Of a stretch of 64,000 nt of DNA, positions 1 through 8,651 are shown piece by piece; the first letter of the stretch is position 1; every line of letters begins with the position of its first letter. This DNA comes from an uncultured Pseudohongiella sp. Its GTDB lineage: Bacteria; Pseudomonadota; Gammaproteobacteria; Pseudomonadales; Pseudohongiellaceae. The stretch lies in the NCBI GenBank assembly GCA_951812715.1, contig OX638323.1, forward strand, positions 1,116,001-1,180,000. The letters run 5' to 3'. Position numbers and translations under genes: made by a program. The notes below the pieces were generated by a model, which saw only the letters and a list, made by a program, of their open reading frames with translations, did no database searches and was not told the origin of the DNA.

Positions 1-632
1 TGAATGAAAAGGTATTCCATCGAGGCATAGCGGCGCCGCTGCCGCGGCCGAATATCGATACCGACGCCATTATCCCGTCGCGGGAGATTCGCCGGGTTTC
101 GAAAGAAGGGCTCGGCGAAGCGTTGTTCGCCGGCTGGCGATACCTTGCGGCGGATAGTCGCGAACCCGAACCGGATTTCATCCTCAACAAGGCCCGTTAC
201 CGCGGCGCCAGCATTTTGCTCGCCGGGGAGAATTTCGGCTGCGGCTCTTCGCGCGAACATGCGGTATGGGCGCTGAAGGACTTTGGCGTCAAAGCCATCT
301 TCGCGCCTTCCTTCGGCGGCATATTTTTCAATAATTGCGCGCTGAACGGCATTTTGGCGATTGAACTCGAAGAAGCCAAAATTCGGCGCCTGACGGAATG
401 GGTGGAACTGGCGCCCCGCCGGCATCAACTCGAAATCGATCTGGAAGCGCGGCAGATTCGCTGGCGCGAAGGCGAGGCAATGCGCTTCGGCATTGAACCG
501 GCCCGGCGCGCGCTGCTGCTCGAAGGCCTGGACAGCATTGCCGCTACCTTGCGCAAGAAGTCCGCGATCAGCGCGTTTGAAGAGGCTGACGGCAAGCGCC
601 GGCCCTGGGTGTACCAGTTGCCGGACGTTTGA
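1..632 (+). CDS. leuD: 3-isopropylmalate dehydratase small subunit family (LeuD-type), 5' end at window edge
   Basis: Small swivel subunit of an aconitase-family hydro-lyase that would pair with a LeuC-type iron-sulfur subunit encoded upstream. The frame is open from base 3; bases 1-2 are TG, so an ATG beginning one base before the window is likely (about 210 residues). Family motifs are clear: NIDTDAIIP near residue 20, then GCGSSREHA, and APSFGGIFFNNC with the conserved Cys. The stretch IIPSREIRRVSKEGL differs from the IIPKQFL version of typical leucine-pathway LeuD. I associate that form with LeuD paralogues found beside CoA-transferases. No leuB follows; the next genes are acid-CoA enzymes. 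Substrate is therefore uncertain: isopropylmalate or another hydroxy-dicarboxylate. Family assignment is firm. Confidence 0.88.
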   Translation, partial: NEKVFHRGIAAPLPRPNIDTDAIIPSREIRRVSKEGLGEALFAGWRYLAADSREPEPDFILNKARYRGASILLAGENFGCGSSREHAVWALKDFGVKAIFAPSFGGIFFNNCALNGILAIELEEAKIRRLTEWVELAPRRHQLEIDLEARQIRWREGEAMRFGIEPARRALLLEGLDSIAATLRKKSAISAFEEADGKRRPWVYQLPDV

Positions 633-656
633 GCTTCGCCGGCGCGGCTGCCGGTC

Positions 657-1877
657 TCACTCCGGCGGCGTTCCCACGAGACCGGCGCGCTGGAATTCCG
701 CGATTTCGTCATCATCGTAGCCCGCCCGCGCCAGTATTTCGCTGCCATGCTCACCCGCCGCCGGCAGGTCGCGTTTGAGCCCGAAGCGCCGATCGCCCCA
801 TTCTATCGGAAGCGCCGGCAGCCGCGTCTGCTCGCCCGCGCGCTCGCCATCGCGCAAGCTTACCGGCAACAGGCCTTCGTGCGCGTTCAGATGGGGATCT
901 TCGAACAGATCCGACGGTTTGTTGACCTGGGCAAAGGCAACGCCGGCGCGGTCCAGCCGCGCCAGCATCTCGTCCCTGCCCATGGCCGCGAACAATTCCG
1001 CTACCACGGGCAAAATCCGGCCGCGCTCGCGCACGCGCGCGTTGTTTTGCCCAAGCGAATCGTCCGACGCGAATTCCGCCAGTTCGAACTCTTCGCAAAA
1101 GCGGCGCCATTGCGTATCGCTGACCACGCCCACGAACACCTTTTCGCCCTCGCGGCATTCGAAAATATCGTATATCGCCCAGGCGGAACTGCGCACGGAC
1201 ATGGGCAGAGCCGGCTTTCCGGTAACCGCTTGCTGGGCCATATGCTGGCCGACGAGAAACGCCGTGGTTTCAAACAGCGAACCTGTTACCAGTTCGCCGC
1301 CGCCGCCGCGATGCCGCCGTTCCAGCGCCGCCAGTACGCCGATGACGCCGAACATGCCTCCGGTAACGTCGATCACCGAAGCTCCCGCCCGCATGGGACG
1401 ATCCGGCAGCCCGGTCATGTAAGCGAGCCCGCCCATCATCTGGGTGACCTCATCAAGCGCGGTGCGTTTTTCGTAGGGACCGGAAAGGAAGCCCTTCAAC
1501 GAACAGTAGATCAGTTGCGGGTTCGCGGCGTGCATCTCTTCCCAGCCGAAGCCGAGCGAGTCCATGGCGCCGGGGCGGAAATTTTCGATCAGTACATCGG
1601 CGCCGGCCACCAGGCCTTGCGCAAGTTCCCGGCCGCGTTCGTGCTTGAGATCGATACAGATGCTTTGCTTGTTGCGATTGTACATCGGGAAGTAACCTGC
1701 TCCCGAACCTTGCAGGCGGCGAGTCTTGTCGCCGCCCAGCGGTTCGATCTTGATTACTTCGGCGCCGAGGTCCGCCAGGATCATACCGGTGGCCGGACCC
1801 ATGACCATATGGGTAAACTCGATTATCTTCATGCCTGACAATGGCAGGTCTTCGGCGCTCGGGCGCATTTGTCTCAA
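657..1877 (-). CDS. Class III (CaiB/BaiF family) acyl-CoA transferase
   Basis: Moves CoA from an acyl-CoA donor to a carboxylic acid, through a covalent intermediate on an aspartate. The 406-residue length is normal for the family. It opens with the usual segment GMKIIEFTHMVMGPATG and ADLGAEVIKIEPLGGD. It also has ENFRPG near residue 99 and the likely nucleophile Asp170 in SVIDVTGGMFG, which aligns with Asp169 of formyl-CoA transferase. It is transcribed away from the HMG-CoA-lyase-type gene and shares a 98-base control region with it. It converges on the LeuD-type gene with a 24-base gap. The acid it activates cannot be read from sequence; the neighbours suggest a branched C5/C6 dicarboxylate. 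Confidence 0.9.
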   Translation of the reverse strand: MRQMRPSAEDLPLSGMKIIEFTHMVMGPATGMILADLGAEVIKIEPLGGDKTRRLQGSGAGYFPMYNRNKQSICIDLKHERGRELAQGLVAGADVLIENFRPGAMDSLGFGWEEMHAANPQLIYCSLKGFLSGPYEKRTALDEVTQMMGGLAYMTGLPDRPMRAGASVIDVTGGMFGVIGVLAALERRHRGGGGELVTGSLFETTAFLVGQHMAQQAVTGKPALPMSVRSSAWAIYDIFECREGEKVFVGVVSDTQWRRFCEEFELAEFASDDSLGQNNARVRERGRILPVVAELFAAMGRDEMLARLDRAGVAFAQVNKPSDLFEDPHLNAHEGLLPVSLRDGERAGEQTRLPALPIEWGDRRFGLKRDLPAAGEHGSEILARAGYDDDEIAEFQRAGLVGTPPE

Positions 1878-1927
1878 CCAGGTTGTTCAACTTTTAACGG
1901 ATGTCTGTCAATGTTATATGTGTTATT

Positions 1928-1939
1928 TTGTTATAACAA
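1928..1939. promoter_or_regulatory. 12-base perfect palindrome in a divergent promoter region
   Basis: TTGTTATAACAA reads the same on both strands. It sits in the AT-rich 98-base gap between the divergent CoA-transferase and lyase genes, about 50 bases from the transferase start and 37 from the lyase start. The position and symmetry suggest an operator for a dimeric regulator acting on both genes. The TTGT...ACAA form recalls GntR-type sites, but the spacing is not an exact match to a consensus I know. No regulator gene lies in the visible flank. Confidence 0.5.
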
Positions 1940-1975
1940 TAGCTCATTTAAACGGAATGACTCCGGTACCCGGAT

Positions 1976-2902
1976 ATGACAACCGATATTCTCATCAGCG
2001 AAGTAGGCTTGCGGGACGGCCTGCAAAGTATTCAACCCATCATGCCGACGGCGAGCAAGCAGGCATGGATCGCCGCCCAGTACGCGGCGGGCTGCCGCGA
2101 AATGGAAGTCGGCTCGTTCGTTCCCGCCGGATTGCTGCCGCAACTCGCCGACACCGCGGAAGTCGTGCGTTTCGCCGCCGGCCTCGAAGGCCTGTGCGTG
2201 GCCGCGCTCGCGCCGAATCTGCACGGACTGCGGGACGCGGTAGCCAGCGGCGCGCACAAGGTGACGCTGCCTTTCTCCATGAGCGAGACCCATTCCCGGA
2301 AAAACCTCAACCGGACCCATGCTCAGGTGATCGCGGAAATTGGATCCTGCGTCGAATTTCTCGAAACCTTGCCAGGGGAGCGGCGGCCGCTGTTTGAAGT
2401 CAGCCTGTCCACCGCTTTTGGCTGCACCCTGGAAGGCGCGGTGCCCGAGGATAGAGTGCTTTCCTTCGCGCAACAGGTAGTGGAACTTGGCGTCGATGAG
2501 GTAAGCCTCTCCGACACCACGGGATATGGCAATCCCTACCAGCTCCGGCGGCTCGTGCTCGGCATCTGGCGTAATTGCGGTTCCGACAAGTTGAGCGGCG
2601 TGCATCTGCATAACACCAGGGGGCAAGGACTGGCGAACGCGCTAATGGCCGTGGAACTCGGCATCACCACCCTCGACAGCTCGCTCGGGGGGATCGGCGG
2701 CTGCCCCTTTGCGCCGGGGGCGAGCGGCAATATCGTTACCGAGGATCTTGTCTTCATGCTGGAGTCCATGGGTCTTTCGACCGGAATCGATCTGGCCGCG
2801 CTGATTGATGCGCGCGAACTGGTAACGGCGGCCCTGCCCGGCGTCGAACTGTTCGGATTCACGCCGGACGCGGGGCTTCCCATCGGATACAAGAAGGCAT
2901 GA
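1976..2902 (+). CDS. HMG-CoA lyase family protein (DRE-TIM barrel)
   Basis: Predicted aldol-type lyase that splits a 3-hydroxy-3-methyl acyl-CoA, such as HMG-CoA to acetyl-CoA and acetoacetate. The 308-residue length fits bacterial HMG-CoA lyases. The N-terminal EVGLRDGLQS carries the catalytic Arg-Asp pair. HLHNTRGQG supplies metal-binding histidines near residue 210. GGCPFAPGASGN contains the catalytic cysteine of the family signature. The aldehyde dehydrogenase gene starts inside its last codons (ATGA overlap), so the two are translationally coupled. The neighbouring CoA-transferase could feed it substrate. A related citramalyl-CoA-type activity is possible, because substrate range in this family is hard to predict. 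Confidence 0.88.
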   Translation: MTTDILISEVGLRDGLQSIQPIMPTASKQAWIAAQYAAGCREMEVGSFVPAGLLPQLADTAEVVRFAAGLEGLCVAALAPNLHGLRDAVASGAHKVTLPFSMSETHSRKNLNRTHAQVIAEIGSCVEFLETLPGERRPLFEVSLSTAFGCTLEGAVPEDRVLSFAQQVVELGVDEVSLSDTTGYGNPYQLRRLVLGIWRNCGSDKLSGVHLHNTRGQGLANALMAVELGITTLDSSLGGIGGCPFAPGASGNIVTEDLVFMLESMGLSTGIDLAALIDARELVTAALPGVELFGFTPDAGLPIGYKKA

Positions 2903-4326
2903 AAACGATCCCGGCGCGAAATCCGAGAACAGGCCGCATCGACTGCGAGATCGAGAACTGGCCGAACCGGAAAATCCGCGAACTGGCCGGCGAACTAAAG
3001 AGCGCCCAAGACGCATGGCGGCAACGTGGCCTGGCCTATCGCGGCGAGGCGCTGCGCGCCTGGCGCGGCGAACTCGACCGGCGCCGCGAATCCATCGGCG
3101 ATGCCTTGACCAAAGACACCGGCCGGCGCCTCATTTCCCGGCTCGAAGTGCAAAAACCGATCAGCCTGATCGATTACTGGCTACAACAGGCGCCCGCCCT
3201 GCTCGAAGGCGGCGCGGGCCGCTCGGCAATGGCGCCGACGGTCGATTGGCGCCACGTAATGGCGCCTTACCCCCTGGTTGGCATCATCAGCCCGTGGAAT
3301 TTCCCGCTGGCGCTGGCGTCGCTCGACGCCATCCCGGCGCTGTTGGCCGGCTGCGCGGTAATCGTCAAGCCGAGTGAAGTCACTTCGCGTTTCGCGCGGC
3401 CATTGCTGGATAGCATTGCCGCGGTGCCGGAGTTGCACCCGGTGTTCCGTTTCATTACCGGCGATGGCCAGGCCGGCGCCGGCCTGATCGATGCGGCGGA
3501 CGCGATCTGCTTCACTGGCAGCGTCGCCACCGGACGCAAGGTGGCCGTTCATGCGGCGCAGAGATTTATCCCCGCTTTTCTGGAACTCGGCGGCAAGGAT
3601 CCGGCCATCGTTACCGCGAGCGCCGACCTCCGCAACGCCGTGCGCGCTATTGCCCGCAGCGCCTTCGGCGCCGCCGGCCAGGCCTGCCAGTCGCTGGAAC
3701 GGGCTTATGTGGCGCGCGAGCACTACCAGCCGTTTCTGCTGGCGCTGGTAGAGGCGGCCGGCGAAATCAGCCTGAACGAGGCTGACCTGGATGAAGGACA
3801 TATCGGCCCGCTGATCTTCGCCCAGCAAGCCGACCGGATCCGGCAGCATCTAGACGATGCGCTCGCCCGCGGCGCGCGAGTGCATTGCGGCGGCAAGATC
3901 GAAGACCATCATGGCGGCAAATGGTGCCGTCCGACAATAGTTAGCGAAGTCAATGGCGACATGCTGATCATGCAGGAAGAAACGTTCGGTCCGGTGATCA
4001 CGGTATCGCCGTTCGACTCCAACGACGAAGCTGTCGATCTGGCCAATGCCTCCGATTACGGTCTTTCCGCCGCGGTTTTCGCCGGTTCCATGGCGGAAGC
4101 GGAAGCCATCGCCGCCCGGCTTGAAGTCGGCGGAGTCAGCATTAACGACGCCAGCCTGACCGCCGCGGTCAACGATGTCGAAAAGAACTCTTTCCGCGTT
4201 TCGGGCATGGGCGGTTCCCGCATGGGGCCTTCGGGCATGCGCCGCTTCTTGCGCAAACGCGCGCTGTTGCGCCAGACCGCCCCCGCCGCCTCGATCGATT
4301 CCATGCGCGAGGGGCAGGAAGTCTGA
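2899..4326 (+). CDS. NAD(P)-dependent aldehyde dehydrogenase
   Basis: Oxidises an aldehyde to its acid. The 475-residue length is normal for the superfamily. Motifs appear in order: SPWNFPL (oxyanion Asn), KPSE (cofactor lysine), FTGSVATGR (dinucleotide loop), ELGGKDP (general-base Glu), GQACQSLER (catalytic Cys) and EETFGPV. It overlaps the preceding lyase gene by four bases, so the pair forms an operon. That suggests the aldehyde belongs to the same catabolic route, for instance a semialdehyde. The substrate is not determined by any motif I can recognise. Confidence 0.92.
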   Translation: MKTIPARNPRTGRIDCEIENWPNRKIRELAGELKSAQDAWRQRGLAYRGEALRAWRGELDRRRESIGDALTKDTGRRLISRLEVQKPISLIDYWLQQAPALLEGGAGRSAMAPTVDWRHVMAPYPLVGIISPWNFPLALASLDAIPALLAGCAVIVKPSEVTSRFARPLLDSIAAVPELHPVFRFITGDGQAGAGLIDAADAICFTGSVATGRKVAVHAAQRFIPAFLELGGKDPAIVTASADLRNAVRAIARSAFGAAGQACQSLERAYVAREHYQPFLLALVEAAGEISLNEADLDEGHIGPLIFAQQADRIRQHLDDALARGARVHCGGKIEDHHGGKWCRPTIVSEVNGDMLIMQEETFGPVITVSPFDSNDEAVDLANASDYGLSAAVFAGSMAEAEAIAARLEVGGVSINDASLTAAVNDVEKNSFRVSGMGGSRMGPSGMRRFLRKRALLRQTAPAASIDSMREGQEV

Positions 4327-4464
4327 TCAGCAATTCGGACCGAAAAGCGGCGGGGACTTATGCGATTGCTGTCAGGCGAATTGCTCTCGCGGCGCAGCTC
4401 GCTTCGCAATCGCTTGCCGGCATTCCACGGCCCGGCCGCGGATTGAGGCGACAAAGACCGCCGG

Positions 4465-4848
4465 TCAAGGCTGGACGATATGAATCTGATCCATGCCGTT
4501 ATCGGGATCGAGCGGGATTTCACCGGTAGGGAAGCCTTGCTCGGCCAGGATGTAAGCGACTACGTCGGTATATTCCTCGAACAACAGCGAGCCTGGGTTG
4601 TCCGCCGGCATGGTGCCCAAGATCGACTCCCAAAACCATAACAGCGGCTGATTATTCCAGGAGCGCAGCGAATCGCGATAAAAACGCATGTCGTGACAGG
4701 TCCGGCAGACGCCGTCGTAAACTGGCTTGCCGGCATCGACCTGGGCCTGGGTGAACACGCCGTCCTTGACGGTTTTCTGCTGACCAAGCGACCATTGCGC
4801 GCCGAACAGGCAAATCGCGAACATCGCAAACCTTAGCGCTGATTTCAT
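4465..4848 (-). CDS. Small periplasmic c-type cytochrome
   Basis: Predicted 127-residue electron-transfer protein with one covalent heme (CRTCH near residue 48). It has an N-terminal signal peptide running to about residue 22 (ending near WSLGQ). I chose the start at 4848 because a strong Shine-Dalgarno GGAGG lies seven bases upstream and the signal peptide begins directly there. The frame stays open further upstream, but that part translates the repeat block and is not credible as protein. A candidate axial Met is in ILGTMPADNP near residue 80. It converges on the aldehyde dehydrogenase gene with a 138-base gap. Its redox partner is unknown. Confidence 0.8.
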   Translation of the reverse strand: MKSALRFAMFAICLFGAQWSLGQQKTVKDGVFTQAQVDAGKPVYDGVCRTCHDMRFYRDSLRSWNNQPLLWFWESILGTMPADNPGSLLFEEYTDVVAYILAEQGFPTGEIPLDPDNGMDQIHIVQP

Positions 4849-4955
4849 TTCAATCCTCCGCTTGAGCGGCGCCGCCGGCCCGCTGACCCGCGCCAAATTG
4901 TCCACTTGATAAGCTGCCCGGAAAGTCGCGAACCTTAACCCACAACATCTCTGCT

Positions 4956-5299
4956 TGCAAGCTCGACCACGGGCGATTCCGGATACAAAACAACCGCTTA
5001 CCCATTCCCAAAATGCCGTTCGCCAACTGAATATACGCTGAACGATCCGCATGGGTTTCAGATGGGTGTCCCATAGCCCCACCATAGCCCCATGCAAGCT
5101 CGACCGCGGGCGATTCCGAATACAAAACAACCGCTTACCCATTCCCAAAATGCCGTTCGCCAACTGAATACACGCTGAACGATCCGCATGGATTCCAGAT
5201 GGGTGTCCCATAGCCCCAGATGGGTGTCCCATAGCCCCATAGATACCGATCTGAATGGGTTGCGGATGGGTGTCCCGTTGCGCGCGGGATGGGTGTCCC
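4956..5299. repeat. 137-base tandem duplication and short GATGGGTGTCCC repeats
   Basis: The 4849-5426 gap has no credible gene. A segment of about 125 bases at 4956-5080 recurs at 5093-5217 with a handful of substitutions, giving a 137-base period. The 12-mer GATGGGTGTCCC occurs five times, at 5061, 5198, 5219, 5265 and 5288. Three copies continue as ATAGCCCC and two as GTTGCGCGCG. The block lies upstream of both the minus-strand cytochrome gene and the plus-strand pilin gene. I see no transposase or inverted ends. Function is unknown. Confidence 0.85.
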
Positions 5300-5426
5300 G
5301 TTGCGCGCGCCGTTGCACGGATCACCTATGCCGATTGAGTGCTGTCGAATTATTTCGCGGCGGTTTTTCTCATCCTCCCGAATTCCTGCCTACACTTTTG
5401 CCCGCAGTCACAAGGAGACGGAAATC

Positions 5427-5843
5427 ATGAACCATTCCCAGAAGGGCTTTACCTTGATCGAGTTGATGATTGTGGTGGCGATCATCGGCATTCTGGCGGC
5501 GGTCGCCCTGCCCGCCTATCGCAATTATTCCGATCGCGCCGCGTTCTCGGAGCTGGTGCTGGCGGTGACGCCGCTGAAGACCGCGGTGGAATTGGCTATC
5601 CAGACCCGAGGGCCGGCATCGCTGGCGGAGCTCGATGGCGGCGCTCTCGGTATACCCGCCAATTCCGCGGCAACCGCCGACACCCATGGCGCCGAGGTAA
5701 CCGACGGCGTCATCACCATGACCTGGCGCCAGGAAGATGCTTCCAATCTGAGCGGGGTGACCTATACCTTGAGCGCCGGCGGCGTGACCGCGCCGATTGG
5801 CTGGACCGAAGGCGGCACATGCCTGAGCAACGGTCTGTGCTGA
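5427..5843 (+). CDS. pilA: Type IV major pilin
   Basis: Predicted 138-residue type IVa pilin, the filament subunit of twitching or adhesive pili. The start at 5427 is preceded by AAGGAG. The leader MNHSQKG is cut by prepilin peptidase before Phe, giving the standard [20 protein letters not shown] helix with Glu5. Two C-terminal cysteines (GTCLSNGLC) would close the disulfide D-loop. It heads a pilin-pilB-pilC-pilD cluster like Pseudomonas pilABCD. The pilB start codon lies within its last 25 bases, indicating translational coupling. Confidence 0.93.
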   Translation: MNHSQKGFTLIELMIVVAIIGILAAVALPAYRNYSDRAAFSELVLAVTPLKTAVELAIQTRGPASLAELDGGALGIPANSAATADTHGAEVTDGVITMTWRQEDASNLSGVTYTLSAGGVTAPIGWTEGGTCLSNGLC

Positions 5844-7408
5844 CCGCGGGCGCGGACCCGGCGCGGGTGGATGTCCGGCAGGCAGCGGCAGCGGCAGCCG
5901 CGGCCCTTGGCGCGCCGTTGCTCGACCTTGATGCCTTCGATCCGCAACAGATTGAACGCGGCCTGATCGACCGCAAAACTATACGCCGGCATCAGGTTCT
6001 GCCGCTAACGCGCCGCGGCGGCCGATTGCTGCTCGCGCTGTCCGATCCGGCGGCGATGTCCGCGCTCGACGAGATCAAGTTTCACACCGGTCTCTCGGTC
6101 CAGCCGGTAGTGGTTGAAGCGGACAAGCTGGATCGCGTGCTGCGCTTGCGGGGCCGCGGCGAAGGTCTGCTCGACGAGATCGGTCTGGAAGCCCTTAACG
6201 GCGAGGCAGCGCCGGAACCGGATGCAGCCGGCGAGGCCGCCGCCGGGGCCAACGAAACGCCCATTGTGCGCCTGGTCAACCGGTTGCTGTTCGATGCATT
6301 ACAGGCCGAGGCTTCGGACATCCATTTCGAGCCATTCGAGACTACTTGCCGGGTTCGCTTTCGCATCGACGGGATTTTGCACGAAATCACCCGGCCACCG
6401 GTCAATATCGCCCGGCGCATCGCGTCGCGCCTGAAGATCATGGCGCGGATGGATATCTCGGAACGGCGGCTGCCCCAGGATGGCCGCATCCGACTGCGGA
6501 CCGCGAATGACGGCGGGGTCGATTTCCGGGTCAACACGCTGCCTACGTTGTGGGGTGAAAAGCTGGTACTGCGAGTGCTCGACGGCGGTGGCGCGCAATT
6601 GGACATCGATGCGCTGGGCCTGACCGATACGCAACGCGAACTGTTCGTATTTGCCCTGCAAGCGAGCCAGGGATTGATCCTGGCGACCGGGCCCACCGGC
6701 AGCGGCAAGACGGTCACGCTATATGCCGGATTGCGCCTGCTCAATACTCCGGAAAGAAATATCGCTACCGCCGAGGATCCGGTGGAAATCAACCTTGAAG
6801 GCGTTAACCAGGTTGCCGTGAACAACCGCATCGGTCTCGATTTCGCGGCGGCCTTGCGCGCTTTCCTGCGACAGGACCCGGATATCCTCATGGTCGGTGA
6901 AATCCGCGACCTGGAAACCGCCGGAATCGCGGTAAAGGCTGCCCAAACCGGTCACCTGGTGCTTTCGACCCTGCACACCAACAGCGCTGGTGAAACCCTT
7001 ACCCGACTGCAGAACATGGGCGTGCCGGCTTTCAATCTGGCGACCTCGGTGCGGCTGATCATCGCCCAGCGCCTAGCCCGCAAACTCTGCCGGCATTGCC
7101 GCCGGCCGCTGCGATTGCCGCGCGATGCCTTGCTGAAAGCGGGTTTTCGGCCGGACGAGACCGACGGTCTGCAACTGTTCAGCGCTCAGGGCTGCGAACA
7201 TTGCAAGGGCGGCTACCGGGGCCGGGTCGGCATCTATGAAATGCTGCCGGTCAGCCAGGCCATGGCAGGCATCATCATGCGCGATGGCAACGCCCTGGAA
7301 ATCGCCGCACAGGCCAGGCAAGAGGGGCATGACTGCCTGCGCCGGGCAGCACTGGAAAGAGCCGCGGCGGGGCTGACCAGTCTTGATGAAGTCAACCGCG
7401 TTACCTGA
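5819..7408 (+). CDS. pilB: Type IV pilus assembly ATPase PilB
   Basis: Cytoplasmic hexameric motor that powers pilus extension. Walker A is GPTGSGKT, Walker [11 protein letters not shown], and the His box [13 protein letters not shown] four-cysteine zinc site (CRHC and CEHC) lies near the C terminus. The ATG at 5819 has AGGCGG upstream and overlaps the pilin gene by 25 bases, giving 529 residues. That is about 35-40 shorter than usual PilB. The missing part corresponds to the first helices of the N-terminal MshEN-type domain, while the [12 protein letters not shown] strand region is kept. Upstream codons in this frame lie over the pilin gene and are not plausible protein. Confidence 0.93.
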   Translation: MPEQRSVLTAGADPARVDVRQAAAAAAAALGAPLLDLDAFDPQQIERGLIDRKTIRRHQVLPLTRRGGRLLLALSDPAAMSALDEIKFHTGLSVQPVVVEADKLDRVLRLRGRGEGLLDEIGLEALNGEAAPEPDAAGEAAAGANETPIVRLVNRLLFDALQAEASDIHFEPFETTCRVRFRIDGILHEITRPPVNIARRIASRLKIMARMDISERRLPQDGRIRLRTANDGGVDFRVNTLPTLWGEKLVLRVLDGGGAQLDIDALGLTDTQRELFVFALQASQGLILATGPTGSGKTVTLYAGLRLLNTPERNIATAEDPVEINLEGVNQVAVNNRIGLDFAAALRAFLRQDPDILMVGEIRDLETAGIAVKAAQTGHLVLSTLHTNSAGETLTRLQNMGVPAFNLATSVRLIIAQRLARKLCRHCRRPLRLPRDALLKAGFRPDETDGLQLFSAQGCEHCKGGYRGRVGIYEMLPVSQAMAGIIMRDGNALEIAAQARQEGHDCLRRAALERAAAGLTSLDEVNRVT

Positions 7409-7428
7409 AACGCGGCAGGCGGACTGCG

Positions 7429-8637
7429 ATGAATGATCCGATCGATTTCGTGTGGCGGGGAACGGATCGCCACGGCAAGCCGGCTCAAGGCGAGATTGCC
7501 GGCGCCAGTCTGCCGTTAGCCAAAGCCCGGCTGCGGCGCCAGGGCGTCCGGCTAACGCGGATCCGGCGCAAGCGGCGGCCATTGCTCGGCATCGGCAAGG
7601 ATCGGATCAGCGCCGCCGATATCGCCATCTTCACTCGCCAATTGGCTACCATGGTCAGATCGGCGATTCCCCTGGTGCAATCTCTGGACATCATGGCCGG
7701 CGGCACGGAGAACGCCGCGCTGAGAGCGCTGATCCTGAATGTGCGCGACGACGTTGCCGGCGGCCGCGGGCTGGCCGAAAGCATGGCGCGGCGCCCGCGC
7801 CAATTCGATTCGCTATATTGCAGCCTGGTGGCGGCGGGCGAAACCTCGGGCACGCTGGAAACCATGCTGGACCGGCTCGCCGGCTACCGGGAAAAGTCGG
7901 AAAAACTCAAGTCGCGCATCCGTGGGGCGCTGACCTATCCGCTGGCGGTTGTCTGCGTGGCGGCGGTAGTTACGGTCATCTTGCTGACCCGTGTAGTTCC
8001 TACCTTTGCCGAGACTTTCGCCGGACTCGATGCGGAACTGCCCGGGTTTACCGTGTTCGTGTTGCGGCTATCCGATCTGGCGGTAGCGCATTGGCGGGCC
8101 GGCGCCGGAAGTGCGCTGGCGGCGGCCGGCGCCGCGGTCTGGCTGCCTAGGCGCTCGCGCAGGGCCGCCGAGTTGCGGCAGCGCGCATTGTTGCGCTTGC
8201 CCGTGATCGGACCACTGCTGCGCAATGCCGCCATCGCCCGTTTCGCGCGCACGCTGGCGACACTGTTCCGCGCCGGCACACCGCTGACCGATGCGCTTGC
8301 AGCAGTCGCCGAAGCAACCGACAATGCGGTTTACGCCCACGCCACTCGCGCCATCTGCGAAGAAGTCCGCAACGGCCAATCCCTGGCTGGAGCAGTTCGC
8401 GCGACGAAGCTGTTCCCGCCGATACTGGAGCAACTCGTCGGCATCGGCGAAGAGTCCGGAGCGCTTGACGATATGCTTGCCAAATGCGCCACTTTCTTCG
8501 AGGAGGACGTGGAAAGTCGCGTGGAGCGCTTAACGGCCTTGTTGGAGCCTTTTATAATGGCGGTGCTTGGACTCCTCGTTGGCGGTCTGATGATCGCCAT
8601 GTATCTACCTATATTCCGGCTGGGCTCGGTCCTGTAA
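7429..8637 (+). CDS. pilC: Type IV pilus inner-membrane platform protein PilC
   Basis: Polytopic inner-membrane protein that couples PilB to pilin assembly. At 402 residues it is standard length. Two T2SSF domains are visible: the first begins around FTRQLATMVRSAIPLVQSL and the second around FARTLATLFRAGTPLTDAL. Each is followed by hydrophobic segments, and the C terminus ends in a transmembrane helix (FIMAVLGLLVGGLMIAMYL). It starts 20 bases after pilB and is followed 14 bases later by pilD. Confidence 0.94.
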   Translation: MNDPIDFVWRGTDRHGKPAQGEIAGASLPLAKARLRRQGVRLTRIRRKRRPLLGIGKDRISAADIAIFTRQLATMVRSAIPLVQSLDIMAGGTENAALRALILNVRDDVAGGRGLAESMARRPRQFDSLYCSLVAAGETSGTLETMLDRLAGYREKSEKLKSRIRGALTYPLAVVCVAAVVTVILLTRVVPTFAETFAGLDAELPGFTVFVLRLSDLAVAHWRAGAGSALAAAGAAVWLPRRSRRAAELRQRALLRLPVIGPLLRNAAIARFARTLATLFRAGTPLTDALAAVAEATDNAVYAHATRAICEEVRNGQSLAGAVRATKLFPPILEQLVGIGEESGALDDMLAKCATFFEEDVESRVERLTALLEPFIMAVLGLLVGGLMIAMYLPIFRLGSVL

Positions 8638-8651
8638 GTCGCGGCAAGTTC

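Noticed and set aside
747..1838. 363-codon plus-strand frame opposite the CoA-transferase gene
   Set aside because: The minus-strand frame has all family motifs; this one has none and is a codon-bias shadow.
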